Positions 48,027-58,960 of a stretch of 64,000 bases of DNA are shown here, one piece after another. The first letter of the stretch is position 1; each line of letters starts with the position of its first letter. Both the position numbers and the translations under genes were made by a program. The notes below the pieces were generated by a model. It was given only the letters and a program-made list of their open reading frames with translations. It did not search any database and was not told the DNA's origin. Source of the DNA: Misgurnus anguillicaudatus (lineage: Eukaryota > Chordata > Actinopteri > Cypriniformes > Cobitidae); NCBI RefSeq assembly GCF_027580225.2, contig NC_073358.2, positions 45,180,001 through 45,244,000 on the forward strand. Reading direction: 5' to 3'.

Positions 48027-48582
48027 CACTGCAAAAAATGACTTTCTTACTTAGTATTTTTGTCCTGTTTTCAGTACAAATATCTTAAAATTCTTAAATC
48101 AAGATGTATTTTCTTAGCGAGCAAAATGACCCAAGAAAATAAGTCAAATTTTTAGACAAAAACTATACAATTTATGTGAATTTGTGCTTAAAACAAGCTA
48201 AATTATCTGCCAATGGGGTAAGAAAATTTTGCTTAAATTAAGTTTTTAAGAAAAAAGAAATCTTATTTTTTAGATTTTTTTACACCCCATTGGCAGATAT
48301 GAAGAGTTTTGTTGCAAAACGAGATAACTCCGTTTTTTAATTGTTCAGAAATCTTGTTTTTTGGTTGAGCATTCCAATTAATATCAATTCAACTGCAGCT
48401 GGTTTTTTTTGATTTAAACCTTTATAACTGAAAAAATACAGCTAAGCAGCACCATAAAACAAAATAATAACATGATAACATTATAAAAAACATGTTTTGA
48501 CAAAAATATTAAAAACGGAGTTATCTCGTTTTGCAACGAAACTCTTCATATTTTTGCTTGTTTTAATCACAAATTAACTTAA

Positions 48583-48623
<41 letters not shown>

Positions 48624-48735
48624 TAAAAACTAGACTTAATTTCTTAGGTAATTTTGCTCATCAAGACAATTTTTTAGATATTTCTACTGAAAACAAGACA
48701 AAAATACAAAGTAAGAAAGTCATTTGTTGCAGTGT
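48027..48735. repeat. CACTGCAAAAAA MITE, copy 3 (split)
   Basis: ACACTGCAAAAAATGACTTT at the left and AAAGTCATTTGTTGCAGTGT at the right. Interrupted by the MITE at 48300-48548 and a (TA)n run at about 48585-48620. Confidence 0.8.
48300..48548 (+). mobile_element. TGAAGAGTTT MITE nested with TA duplication
   Basis: Ends TGAAGAGTTTTGTTGCAAAA and TTTTGCAACGAAACTCTTCA. The host reads GGCAGATATTTTTGC when the insert is removed and one TA is kept, so the target site is TA. TA targets are typical of Tc1/mariner. Confidence 0.85.
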
Positions 48736-50934
48736 AAGTCAAAAAGTGGTGGGGATAAAATCAGCCATTTTAAAAAGTGGTGGGGACATGTCCTCAGCGT
48801 CCCCAGTGTAAATGACACCTATGCTCATTCACCACTAGCCATTTTTTGAAAAGTTGCCAGCCAGCATTTTTTGTGATTTTCACAAAAGTTTCACAAAATG
48901 CCTTCCAGGAAAATGTTCTTCTAAAAGTATATAAACATATAAATATATTAAATGAAAGAACAGACTCTCTTCAAACAAACAAAACGGGGGGAAAAGTTTC
49001 ATCCTATCTATTTTTTTTCTCTGCTTATAAACTCTTAAATATGGGTATTTTTCTTCAAAAATATTTAAAATAACAACATCTAAAATAATTGCATTTTTGT
49101 GAAGGACTTTTGTTAGAGATCAGATTCAGAACGATTATCAAAACATACACAGAGTTTAAAATGCGCTAATAACGTTTTGGCTTCAGTTTTTATATAAATT
49201 GATTAAGTGCGCATCTAGTGGATAATCGTGGTATTGCAGATTAACATAAAAATTTATCAGGAACATGCAAATGTTTTCTCTTAATAAACGAGACATCAAT
49301 GGCGGGGAAAGAGTTAAAGTCCCACTGTGGGGAGAATCAGGTTTTTATTGTTATTTATATGTGATGTTTTTATCAGGACAAGCCATGTGGAAATTCATCA
49401 TTTTTCTTCATACAGTTGGAGACAGTCTTATTCCCGCAGTTTAAAATCCACTGTGTTTCCAACGTCACAAACATGCAATCAATCACATCAACAAAGTTGA
49501 ACGCATAGATCAGTAGTTATGTATGGATGCCTTGTAGCCTTTGTGCTAAACTGATTGCAGCACAGCTGTTTGAGCTCTGCTTCTGTGATGCTCACACATG
49601 CAGTGTGAATGCTGTAACCTGTAAACAACTACGCTTAAAGATGAGTGCTGCAAACGCGCATTTCACGTATGCATTGTGTGAAACTGAACTTAGCAGTTAT
49701 GTGTCTGAAACTTCCGTATGTAGCATCTATTTAGATATATGTCTATGGTCCGAGCTGGTGCAATAGAGTAGGGGTGGGGACAAATTTTGCATATTCATAG
49801 AATCAAATGTTTTAACTTCACATTAAAAAAATAATAATAAATACTGAAAAAACGGTCCATTTGGTTGCATGATCTAAACATAAAACCTTTTAGTGACCAG
49901 CTCAGATCTTTAACCACTACACCACACTAAAAATGATTAAGGAAAATGGGTATTTGAATCAGTATGCACACTATCAGTGTATGTGTTTTCCCTCCTAATG
50001 TTTACTATGTCTTAGGAGAAAGACCACTGCACTTATCTAAACCCCACTGGCACGCTTTGAGAAAACATAACAGTTCACAGAACCTCGGCAGAACCAGAGC
50101 TACACAAACATTTCAGTGCGAAAGAGTCAATTTGGGAGAGAAAACCTTCGCCATGGCGATAAACTGCTCCCACTTGGCCTCTATAGCTTTTTCCTTATTC
50201 AGTGTCTTTATTGTGATTCTGCTTCTTCCAGGGTCCCTGAAACATACAGAGAAAGTGAGAGAGAGAGAGAAGTACGGAGCGAGAGAGATAAAGAGAAAAT
50301 TCTTGACATATTAATTATTTGTGCAATCTCTCTATTACGTGCTCCCCAAACCTGGAGTATTATCAAAATCATATGTCACCTTGAGAGGACAGTAGAAATT
50401 GAGGGAAGGGCCAAAACAAGTGTGCAGATCCCGTCTCTCTCTCTCTCTCTCCTCCTGGGTTGGGCTTTAATGGCTGCTGATAAAGTTTCATTATTTTTTG
50501 TAATATCTCCTCTCTGCCGTGCTGTACCGTTTCCCATAAAGCTTCACTTTATTGGAAATTGGATTCTGGGATGGTAAAAGCCCCTCCAGGCTCTTCTGGG
50601 AGCTGCTTACAATCTCTCTCTCTCTCTCGATTTGTCTTGGGCTCCCTCTCTTCAGCCATCACTAACACCTACCTGTAGCTCCAGGAGAAGAAGAAATACA
50701 TTATTTTCATTCCCTGTCTATTTTTTCTGTTTCTGACTGTCTTTTCCCCTGGATCTCTCTGTCTAACTCCAATTAAACTCTGTGATGTAATCATTTGTTC
50801 ATTGACTTTTGTATGCTTTTCTTTTTATATCATCTTTGTTGGGAATGCTTTCAAACTTTCACTTTCTTAGGCTAGTGACTAAATAACTAGCAACCAGCCA
50901 ACAATCACCCATGAAACCTTAGCAACTTCATACA
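48736..50934. other. gene-free stretch with GA/CT simple repeats
   Basis: 48800-49800 looks unique. Short GA and CT runs occur at 50255-50275, 50434-50450 and 50612-50630. The stretch 50130-50600 is less AT-rich and could hold a conserved non-coding element. A minus-strand candidate exon is listed next. Confidence 0.4.
50146..50236 (-). other. candidate exon, minus strand, unrecognised
   Basis: A very strong acceptor (CTCTCACTTTCTCTGTATGTTTCAG read on the minus strand, quoted in part: TTTCTCTGTATGTTTCAG) precedes 50236. One frame is open for at least 30 codons (D-P-G-R-S-R-I-T-I-K-T-L-N-K-E-K...F-I-A-M-A-K) and runs 11 codons more to a TGA at 50115-50113. A weak donor AAG|GTTTTC would end it at 50146. 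No family recognised. Confidence 0.2.
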
Positions 50935-51757
50935 GTACCAATAACCTAGCAATCACCTAATGAAAACCTTAGCAACCACATAGCAATACCCTGGCAACCA
51001 CCTAACAATCTGCAACATCATTGAACAAATAGCAATGTTCTAAAACCCACAACAAAAACCTTAGCAACTGCATAGCTATACCCTAGCGACCACCTACCGA
51101 TCTATAGCAATACCCTAGCAACCACCTAACGATCTACGACACAGTTGACAGTCAAACACATAGCAATACCCTAGCGACCACCTAACAATCTACGACACAG
51201 TCGAACACATAGCAATGCCCTAGCAACCACCTAACAATCTACGACACAGTCAAACACATAGCAATACCCTAGCAACCACCTAACGATCTTTGACACAGTC
51301 GAACACATAGCAATACCCTAGCAACCAGCTAACGATCTACGACACAGTCGAACACATAGCAATACCCTAGCAACCACCTAACAATCTACAACACAATCAA
51401 ACACTAAGCAATACCCTAGCAACTACCTAACAATCTATGACACAGTCAAACACATAGCAATACCCTAGCAACCACCTAACGATCTTTGACACAGTCGAAC
51501 ACATAGCAATACCCTAGCAACCAGCTTACGATCTACGACACAGTCGAACACATAGCAATACCCTAGCAACCACCTAACAATCTACGACACAATCAAACAC
51601 TAAGCAATACCCTAGCAACCACCTAACAATCTACAACACAATCAAAACTGCATGGCAATGTGCTAAAAACATATTGAACACCTTAGCAACTGCATAGCAA
51701 TACCCTAGCAACCACTTAACAATCTACAACACAATCAAAACTGCATGGCAATGTGCT
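50935..51757 (+). repeat. 49-bp minisatellite, first block
   Basis: Unit of 49 bp built from CACATAGCAATACCCTAGCA, then ACCACCTAACAATCTACGAC, then ACAGTCGAA. Successive units at 51145-51600 keep exact 49-bp spacing with few substitutions (C/A at AATCTACRAC, T/C at CAGTCRAA). The left edge is degenerate. Confidence 0.9.
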
Positions 51758-51766
51758 AAAAACATA

Positions 51767-52664
51767 TAGCCTGACGTTGTCATACTCAATTCTAGTCAGA
51801 ATTTAAGTCTGATACCGCTCCATTGAGCTATAATTATGAGGCGTGTCTCAACCGAAAAATGCCTCTGCACTCAATTGGATAGACCTACGACCAATCAGAG
51901 CAACGGAGTGTGTGACGTATGTTGAAATTACGTCTTTGCAGCCTGACCAAACTGCTAGTTTTTTCGCTACAATGACACTAACATTGTGATTATACTGAGT
52001 TAGCGAATGTACATCAATACCTACTATGTTTACAACATTTCGTTTATATCACAACATGAAGTATTTACTAAGTGATAGAGTAAGACTATCTATTACCATT
52101 TGTACGTTAGGTGAACTTCATCCACGACGATACCCATTACGTTGGCTTGAAAATATTGGAGCCTAGCATGTCCCTCCACTTATTCAGCAACCACGATTCC
52201 GGGCTTCCGAAAAGAAGCTGGCAACGTCCGCTAATTACAGTATATCCATCTCGTCGTGCACGCTGAGTCGCATCGCTGTGATAACGTTAGCCATTTCAGT
52301 TGCGACCAACTTTTGCCGAATAGGAAGGACGGCAAAAACATCAACAAATGCCCTGCTCGCGTTTCTCTGTTCCTCTTTTAAAATCAATGCTCTGTCGATA
52401 TCTTTTAGAACAGACTCAATGTCAGAATCCACACAGCTGAATTCTACAGCGGCAGCCATTCAACACACGCGCTCTTTGGTGACGTGGTTCATTACGTTAC
52501 TGTTGATTATCTGTCCATCATCGTATAAAGCCCGCCCTGACAATTTGATTGGTTCGACCAGCATTTGTCCAAGCATAGTAGCTTCTCTACGGAGAAACCC
52601 CAGACCGATATTCCCGTTTTCAAAATCTTGTGGGCGGGGGTAAGATCGGCTGGCACCCAGGCTA
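51767..52664. mobile_element. DNA transposon inserted in the minisatellite
   Basis: Short inverted ends TAGCCTG / CAGGCTA with a perfect 9-bp flanking repeat AAAAACATA (51758-51766, 52665-52673). The minisatellite resumes in register outside. It carries a helicase-like fragment. The superfamily is unclear; an MuDR-sized duplication is seen but the ends are too short to decide. Confidence 0.75.
52235..52459 (-). pseudogene. N-terminal fragment of a RecQ-like helicase
   Basis: The frame begins MAAAVEFSCVDSDIESVLKD and continues L-K-E-E-Q-R-N-A-S-R-A-F-V-D-V-F-A-V-L-P, which I recognise as the start of a multicopy fish RecQ-like helicase just before motif I. The expected P-loop (T-G-x-G-K-S) is missing: after V-L-P the sequence jumps to I-R-Q-K-L-V-A-T-E-M, so motif I has been deleted. 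The rest of the helicase is absent. It is cargo or residue of the surrounding transposon, not a working gene. Confidence 0.65.
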
Positions 52665-52673
52665 AAAAACATA

Positions 52674-52984
52674 TTGAACACCTTAGCAACTGTATAGCAA
52701 CACCATAGCAACCACCTAACAATCTACAACACAATCGAACACATAGCAATACCATAGCAACCAACAAAAAATCTACAACACAGTCGAACACATAGCAATA
52801 CCCTAGCAACCACCTAACTATCTACGACACAGTCGAACACATAGCAATACCCTGGCAACCACCTAACAATCTACAACACAATCAAAACTGCATGGCAATG
52901 TGCCAAAAACATATTGAACAACTTAGCAACTGCATAGCAATACCCTAGCAACCACCTAACAATCTACAACACAATCAAACACAT
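52674..52984 (+). repeat. 49-bp minisatellite, second block
   Basis: Same unit as the first block, about six copies including the longer variant with ACTGCATGGCAATGTG. Confidence 0.88.
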
Positions 52985-53291
52985 CCCTGCTGAAAAAACC
53001 AGCAACAAACCAGCATGGACCAGCATGGGAATTATGCTGGTCTATGCTGGTTTAGCTGGTGGTCACCAGCATACCAGCACCAAAACACAACATATGCTGG
53101 TATGACCAGCATGGGATGCTAGTGCTAATGCTGGTTTAGCTGGTGCTAATGCTGGTTTGGTGCTGGTTTAGCTGGTGCTAATGCTGGTGCTGATGCTGGT
53201 TTGATGCTGGTTTAGCTGGTGTTGACTAGCAAACAAGCACCAAAACACAACATATGCTGGCCTTCCTGGTATGCTGTTTTTTTCGGCAGGG
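52985..53291. mobile_element. CCCTGCTGAAAAAA element with CTGGTTTAG tandem core
   Basis: Ends CCCTGCTGAAAAAA and TTTTTTCGGCAGGG, inverted over 14 bases with one mismatch. The interior is made of GCTGGTTTAGCTGGTGCTAA-type short repeats and their complements (CCAGCATACCAGC). It cuts the minisatellite between two identical-register flanks, with an AT/TA target. Confidence 0.8.
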
Positions 53292-53329
53292 ATAGTGTTC
53301 TTAAACCCACACTGAAAATCTTAGCAACT

Positions 53330-53635
53330 GCATACTGTAGCAATACCCTAGCAACCACCTAACAATCTACAACACAGTCGAACACATAGCAATACCCTAG
53401 CAACCACCTAACAATCCACGTCACAGTCGAACACACAACAATACCCTAGTAACCACCAAACAATCTAAAACACAATCAAACAAATAGCAATACCATAGCA
53501 ACCACCTAAAAATCGACAACACAGTCGAACACATAGCAATATCCTAGCAACCACCTAACAATCTACAACACAGTCCAATACACAGCAATACCATAGCAAC
53601 CACCTAAAATCTACAGCACAGTCGAATACATAGCA
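53330..53635 (+). repeat. 49-bp minisatellite, third block
   Basis: About six further units (ATAGCAATACCCTAGCAACC, CACCTAACAATCTAC), more diverged than the first block. Confidence 0.88.
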
Positions 53636-54386
53636 ATGTACTGCATTTATCATAGATTGTTCATTGCAGGCATAAGATCAAATGATGCTCTTAAAACCAA
53701 CAGGGGCAGTGCACACCTTATCTTTAAGAGTAAAACAGATTCTCCAATGCTGTATAGCATTAGATACATGGTCTACAACACATCTTGGAATGTCATAGCA
53801 CACATAAAGGCTTAAAATCTAGCGTTGGTTTTGGAGAAAGCTCTGGGCGAGTAATGCGTGCCCCTAAGCAGGGCAGTTCACTGCAGGCTACCCTAGAGGG
53901 AATTATCAATGCAGAAAGTATTCCGTAAGTTGTTTCGGATGAAACAAAAGTGCCAGCTAGCAAAAATAACAGCTGACTGAAAGCTGTTTGCATTCAGTGA
54001 AACAACAGCATTTGCAGGGCAGTCTGGCTGCCAACTTGATCTTGGAAACCTACACCTCCTACGTCCAACTTCAGGCACTTAGAGATTATTTGCATCTGAT
54101 CCACACATTTTTGTGTCCACACAACACTACAGATGTTTAAAACAACAGTAACATAAGTGGATGACTTAGTAAAACAGTATTAAATGTGAATATGTGACTA
54201 TAAAAAGGCAAGTTTGTGGTTGATTTAGTAACAATTAACCCAAAGGGTAACAGTTTGTAGTAGCCTACCAGTCCATGAATCATAATGAACTAAGACCTAA
54301 ATTTATTCTGACTTAAATTTGAATTAATGATGTTAAGGCGTGTCTTAATCACAAATTAATGATCATCATTACTTAATAAATCATCA
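53636..54386. other. gene-free stretch
   Basis: Unique-looking; no supported exon or repeat. Confidence 0.45.
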
Positions 54387-55041
54387 TTAAAGGAATCGTT
54401 CACCTAAAAATGAAAATAATGTCGTTCCAAACTCGTAAGACCTCCGTTCATCTTCGTAACACAGTTTAAGATGTTTTATATTTAGTCTGAGAGCTTGTTG
54501 ACCCTTCATTGAAAATCTACGTACGGTGTACTATCCATGTCCAGAAAGGTAATAAAAAAATAATCAAAGTAGTCCATGTAACATTAGTGGGTCAGTTAGA
54601 ATGTGTTGAAGCATCGAAAATACATTTTGGTCCAAAAATAACAAAAGTGACGACTTTATTCAGCATTGTCTTCTTTTCCGCGTCTGTTGTGAAGCGCATG
54701 CGCAAGACTAAAATCACTCCATGAGTGACGCAGATGACGTGCGACACGGCTGACGTGTTATCTGGTGCGCCCCAGCTGTTTTTTGTGTGCGCCCGGGCTT
54801 CGTTTACAGCCTGAGGGAGACACACGCTGTAAGTTTGTAAAAAAAAACTTTGCAAACATGTCTGAGGATAACACGTCAAGTTTAGTCTCACGCATGGGCT
54901 TCACAACAGACGCGAAAGAGAAGAAAATGCTTAATAAAGTCGTAATTTTTGTTATTTTTGGACCAAAATGTATTTTCAATGCTTCAACACATTCTAACTG
55001 ACCCACTGATGTCACATGGACTACTTTGATGATGTTTTTAT

Positions 55042-55390
55042 ATGTGTAAATGTGTGTATATCTCGCAAGGGTTTTTCCCTCCTAGGACTTTTTTTTATTT
55101 CCTCGGCTAAACAGCCCAGGGTTTTTTTTTCTCCTAGGGGTTTTTTTACCCCGGGGAGGCAGCCTTCTTGGGCTTAACTTAGCTTCCTCTTCTAGACGTT
55201 ACATTAGTAATACGCTCGCTTATAATGTCGAGTCATAGCCGCAGCAAATTTGACTGCTTATGCTATTGTGTATTATGTTGTGCTATCTGTCGTTTTTTCT
55301 GTGCTTTTACTGCTTCTATTAATGTAAAGCTGCTTTGAAACAATTAACTATTGTGAAAAGAACTATATAAATAAAATTGAATTGAATTTA
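55042..55390 (+). mobile_element. L2-like LINE 3' end inserted in the foldback element
   Basis: Ends with the characteristic TAAAGCTGCTTTGAAACAAT, AACTATATAAATAAAATTG and AATTGAATT tail of fish CR1/L2-clade LINEs. A repeat ATGTTTTTAT lies on both sides (55032-55041, 55391-55400), consistent with a target duplication. It is 5' truncated and has no reverse-transcriptase sequence. Confidence 0.7.
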
Positions 55391-55470
55391 ATGTTTTTAT
55401 TACCTTTCTGGACATGGGTATACTGTCCATGTCCAGAAAGGTAATAAAAACATTCAATTCAATTCAATTC
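55377..55470. repeat. perfect hairpin at the LINE 3' junction
   Basis: AATGTTTTTATTACCTTTCT (55389 on) followed by GGACATG is mirrored by CATGTCCAGAAAGGTAATAA followed by AAACATT, and the LINE tail GAATTGAATT reappears inverted as AATTCAATTC. The junction sequence and tail were thus duplicated in inverted orientation. Confidence 0.8.
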
Positions 55471-55632
55471 AAGTATATAGATTTTCAATGAAGGGTCAAC
55501 AAGCTCTTGAACTAAATATAAAACATCTTAAACTGTGTCTCGTAGATGAACGGAGGTCTTACGAGTTTGGAACGACATGAGGGTGATTCATTAATGACAT
55601 TATTTTCATTTTTGGGTGAACTATCCCTTTAA

Positions 55633-56958
55633 GAACAATGTGACCCTTACCCTAACCCTAAAGTTAAACTTTTGGTTTATTTGTTCTGCAAATACAATAA
55701 AATTAAGTGAGTAAATGATGAAAGAATTTTCATTTTTGGGTGAACTTTCCCTTTAAGAACAATGTGACCCTTATTTATTAATATATGAATAAAATCCATC
55801 TTAGTTTGATACTTTCTAATTGTTACATTCTAGTGGCGTGTCTGCATGTGATCTCTCCTCTGTCTTATTACTTTCACTTTTAGACGCCGCCATTGGTCAG
55901 TATCCTTGTCAGTTTCAGCCCTTGCATGCCAACGTCATCACCCGATCTTCCAATCACCAATCACTCCACCCAAGACTTTGGAACATGTTTCAGCAAAACA
56001 TTTCTAACATTTATAATGTGTTTAGAAAAATTGTTGGAAACTTTACCTAGTTTTTAAATCAACTTTAATTGCTAAAATATATTCAAATGCATGTTTTTCA
56101 CTCACCTGGCATCCCAACAAGAAGTACCAGGTCCAATCCTTCCAGAACGATCAGGAAGCCAGGTCAACACACCCTCTTTGAAAACTCAAATGCGATAATA
56201 CAGCAATAGCCTGCAAAACATTTCTATAAAGTATGAAAACCACCCCCAGTATGCAAATGCAATTTTCCTGCAAAGTGCAAAATGATGTAACATTGTCTAA
56301 ATCTTGCACGTCTGTAGACACATTTTACGGCTGTTGTATTAGCTGCGAAACCCTTGAGAAAGCGGTAATCAAATCAAACAACATGTTAATAAATTCGGTG
56401 TTTAATCCACTGTTTAAAGATGAGAAGAAAAACCATTGATGGAAAAAAGAAAAGCAATAGAACGTGGAAACAGAAAGCGAGAAAGAGAGAGAGAGAGAGA
56501 TATTCTTTCTGTGTTTTGACCAATCTATTTCAAGCTAACAGCTCAAGGCTATCTACAGTACATATCGTATGAATGAATTCCTCTCCATTTCTTTTCGACA
56601 TAAAGGCATTGCAATGCTCTCTGCTTTTAATCCATCAACATCAAGGTTGAAATTCATAATCAGGACTTAAGTGAATGAGATCCACCTACTCAGTGTTGGC
56701 AGACAATAAACTTCTTGACATCACACACCATACAGTATGCCAGTACGTAAAACTGTGCTTTGTCACACGTGGGTTAAATGTTCAAGTTTGACACAATTGC
56801 CGACTGGTGGATTGGCATCAGCTTGAAGTGCGACCAAAGTACATGTCTCAAGTTTTCATTTCTTGCGTAATGCTTTTCTGTAGTTGGAAGTTTAAAGTAA
56901 AGGACTTTTATAAACTTAAAGTACTGTAGGACATTTTTGTGAATTCTTTTTTTCAAAC
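55633..56958. other. gene-free stretch
   Basis: Bases 55700-55755 hold a partial family C end (TTTTCATTTTTGGGTGAACT). A GA run lies at 56480-56500. A weak minus-strand candidate exon (56106-56173, donor CAG|GTGAGTG) is discussed in findings. Otherwise unique. Confidence 0.4.
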
Positions 56959-56959
56959 T

Positions 56960-57510
56960 AAAAGGCTCGTTAGAGTCGTGCGTAGGTCCTACTGCGTAGC
57001 CGCAACGTCGTAGGCTCCGCGTCGGTTTTCATTTATACTTTTGCGTCGTCATCCGCGTCGACGTGCAAACACATGCGTAGACCGCTGGTAGGCAGTATCC
57101 ACATGTGCAACCACAGTAACAGCGCGACCATCAATAAAGAAGAAGCTTGGCAAGTTAACCCACAAACGAAGAAGAAACAGCAACTTGTGTATGATTTGAG
57201 AAGACCAACAATGATGGAAGTAAATAAACAGCGACTTTTGTTGCAGTTTGAGTTAAATCACTCCTCAACATGGCTCATCTTTGTTTTTTTATCGTCGCAA
57301 ACGAAAATACCTATGACACGTTTTTTTTTACCTGACGGGAGGCGTTCTGGTGGACCAATCACAGCGCTTGCGGTCCGCATAGAACTAACGAGCTGTTAAA
57401 AATTTTGCGAGGTTCACGTCAGGCTACGCAGAGCTACACACAGGCTACGGATAACCTACGGCGTAGCTATGACGTAGAGCTTACGCACGACTATAAATTC
57501 GGGCGTAAGG
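56960..57510. repeat. GC-rich MITE with GTCGTGCGTA ends
   Basis: Inverted ends (AG)TCGTGCGTAGG at 56973 and CTTACGCACGACTATAAATT at 57480. Repeated CCTACG/CGTAG motifs near both ends. GC- and CpG-rich compared with surroundings. The frame at 57073-57399 resembles no known protein to me. Confidence 0.65.
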
Positions 57511-57522
57511 GAGGATGTTGAT

Positions 57523-57953
57523 ACATTTAAAGAAAAACACCACCGTTTTTAATATTTTACTATGTTCTTACCTCAACTTAGACAAAATAATACATACCTA
57601 TCTTTTTTCAATGCGTGCACTTTTAATCTTTTTACAGTGCATTTTGAATGTGTTAGCATTTAGCCTAGCCCCATTCATTCCTTAGGATCCAAACATGGAT
57701 GAATTTATAAGCCACCAAACACTTCCATGTTTTCCCTATTCAAAGACTGTTACATGAGTAGTTGTGGCACAAAATAAAACTTTTGTTTGGAGCCATAGGA
57801 ATGAATGGGGCTAAGCTAAATGCTAACACATTCAAGAAGCGCTGCACAAAGTTTAAAAGTGCACGCACAAAAAAAAGATAGGTATGTATTAATTCATCTA
57901 AGTTGAGGTAAGAATATAGTAAAATATTAAAAAACTGTGGTGTTTTCCTTTAA
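57523..57953. mobile_element. palindromic TTAA MITE with AAACACCACCG ends
   Basis: TTTAAAGAAAAACACCACCG at the left faces CTGTGGTGTTTTCCTTTAA at the right. GTTCTTACCTCAACTTAGA faces TCTAAGTTGAGGTAAGAAT. GCATTTAGCCTAGCCCCATT faces AATGGGGCTAAGCTAAATGC. TTAA occurs at both edges. Confidence 0.85.
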
Positions 57954-58629
57954 TCAATTTCAGCGTTATGGATGTGACATTTTCAGTCAAAAATTTTAAT
58001 ATTTTTTTAGAGAATGTTTTTAATTCTAATATATTGAACCATCTGTTTCATAAACCTCTAATGATAGAGTTCAGACCCCAGAAAAATATGTGCATGTGTC
58101 TGTGCATGTTTTGCTGTTTTAGATAAGCAACGTGTAATGGATGTGACAAAAGAAAGTTTTTTGAGAGAACATACTTTGTATGAATTCAGTAAATACAAAT
58201 GCACAAATCAGAAGCAATAATACATATAAAATAAAGAATTGGAGAAGAGACGGCTCTTCAAAGAACGAAAAATATTTATTTAATTTACTTTTTGTGTGTG
58301 CATTTATGAGGAAGTAACTACGTTATTTATGCTGAAAATTCTGTTATAGATGTGACATTTTATGCTTACCTAACTGAAAAATAATAATAACAAAAATGTT
58401 AAAACACTTGAATAGAGACCTTGCATGGGATTTCAAGGTAGCCACCAAATATTAATGAACTAAAAACATTTAGTTAAAACTTTATTTTTTATGGTAAGAT
58501 TTGCATGGAATTCTCATTTGTATTAAATGAATTGTAACCCTTTTCCTGAGTAAAAAGTCAAAGCTTTCTGGACAAGGACAATAACTGACATTCAAAAAGG
58601 ACCCTTACCTGTGAAATTTTTACTTGACA
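57954..58629. other. AT-rich stretch with GGATGTGAC phrases
   Basis: TTATGGATGTGACATTTTC (57964), GTAATGGATGTGACAAAAG (58134) and TTATAGATGTGACATTTTAT (58342) recur, suggesting a decayed repeat of unknown type. No gene. Confidence 0.45.
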
Positions 58630-58960
58630 AGGCCTAGTCCACACGGACACGATGTCAGTGTGTGCGCTACTGACTGCTTTGTTGACAATTCTGTGCAATG
58701 GCGGATATTGCCCAAATCTCCTTTTTCCTCTGTGCGTCATGTTGTTATCCTAATGGAACTGGTAATAACTTTCTGTTAGGCCTCTGATTGGCCAAGGTGG
58801 CTTTACAATTTGGGTTATATCGCCGCCTGCTCGGTGGCATGCTCTTGACAGCGCTTGATAGCGTGTTTCTTTTTCATGTTCACCGAGATTTCTTTAAACT
58901 GGGCATGTGTGGACTGGATCTTTTTTTCTGGTTATAAAAATATCCGTGTGGACTAGGCCT
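58630..58960. mobile_element. AGGCCTAGTCCACACGG MITE
   Basis: Inverted ends AGGCCTAGTCCACACGGACA and TATCCGTGTGGACTAGGCCT, 17 bases perfect. Related to 25377-25957. No coding capacity. Confidence 0.85.

Larger units (their letters stand above)
54387..55632. mobile_element. long foldback TTAA element
   Basis: TTAAAGGAATCGTTCACC at the left, TTTTTGGGTGAACTATCCCT then TTAA at the right; arms of about 350 bases (CGTAAGACCTCCGTTCATCT faces AGATGAACGGAGGTCTTACG). The core around 54700-54850 is GC-rich and also partly palindromic. Open frames here are mirror images of one another and not genes. An L2-like tail is inserted in the right arm. Confidence 0.85.

Noticed and set aside
50935..53635. Regular spaced repeats resembling a CRISPR array
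   Set aside because: The whole 49-bp unit is conserved with no variable spacers, and the genome is eukaryotic; it is a minisatellite.
54592..55015. Facing 99- and 85-codon frames that look alike
   Set aside because: They are the two arms of the foldback element read in opposite directions, not paralogous genes.
57073..57399. 108-codon frame as a gene
   Set aside because: Contained within a GC-rich MITE and not similar to a transposase I can recognise.
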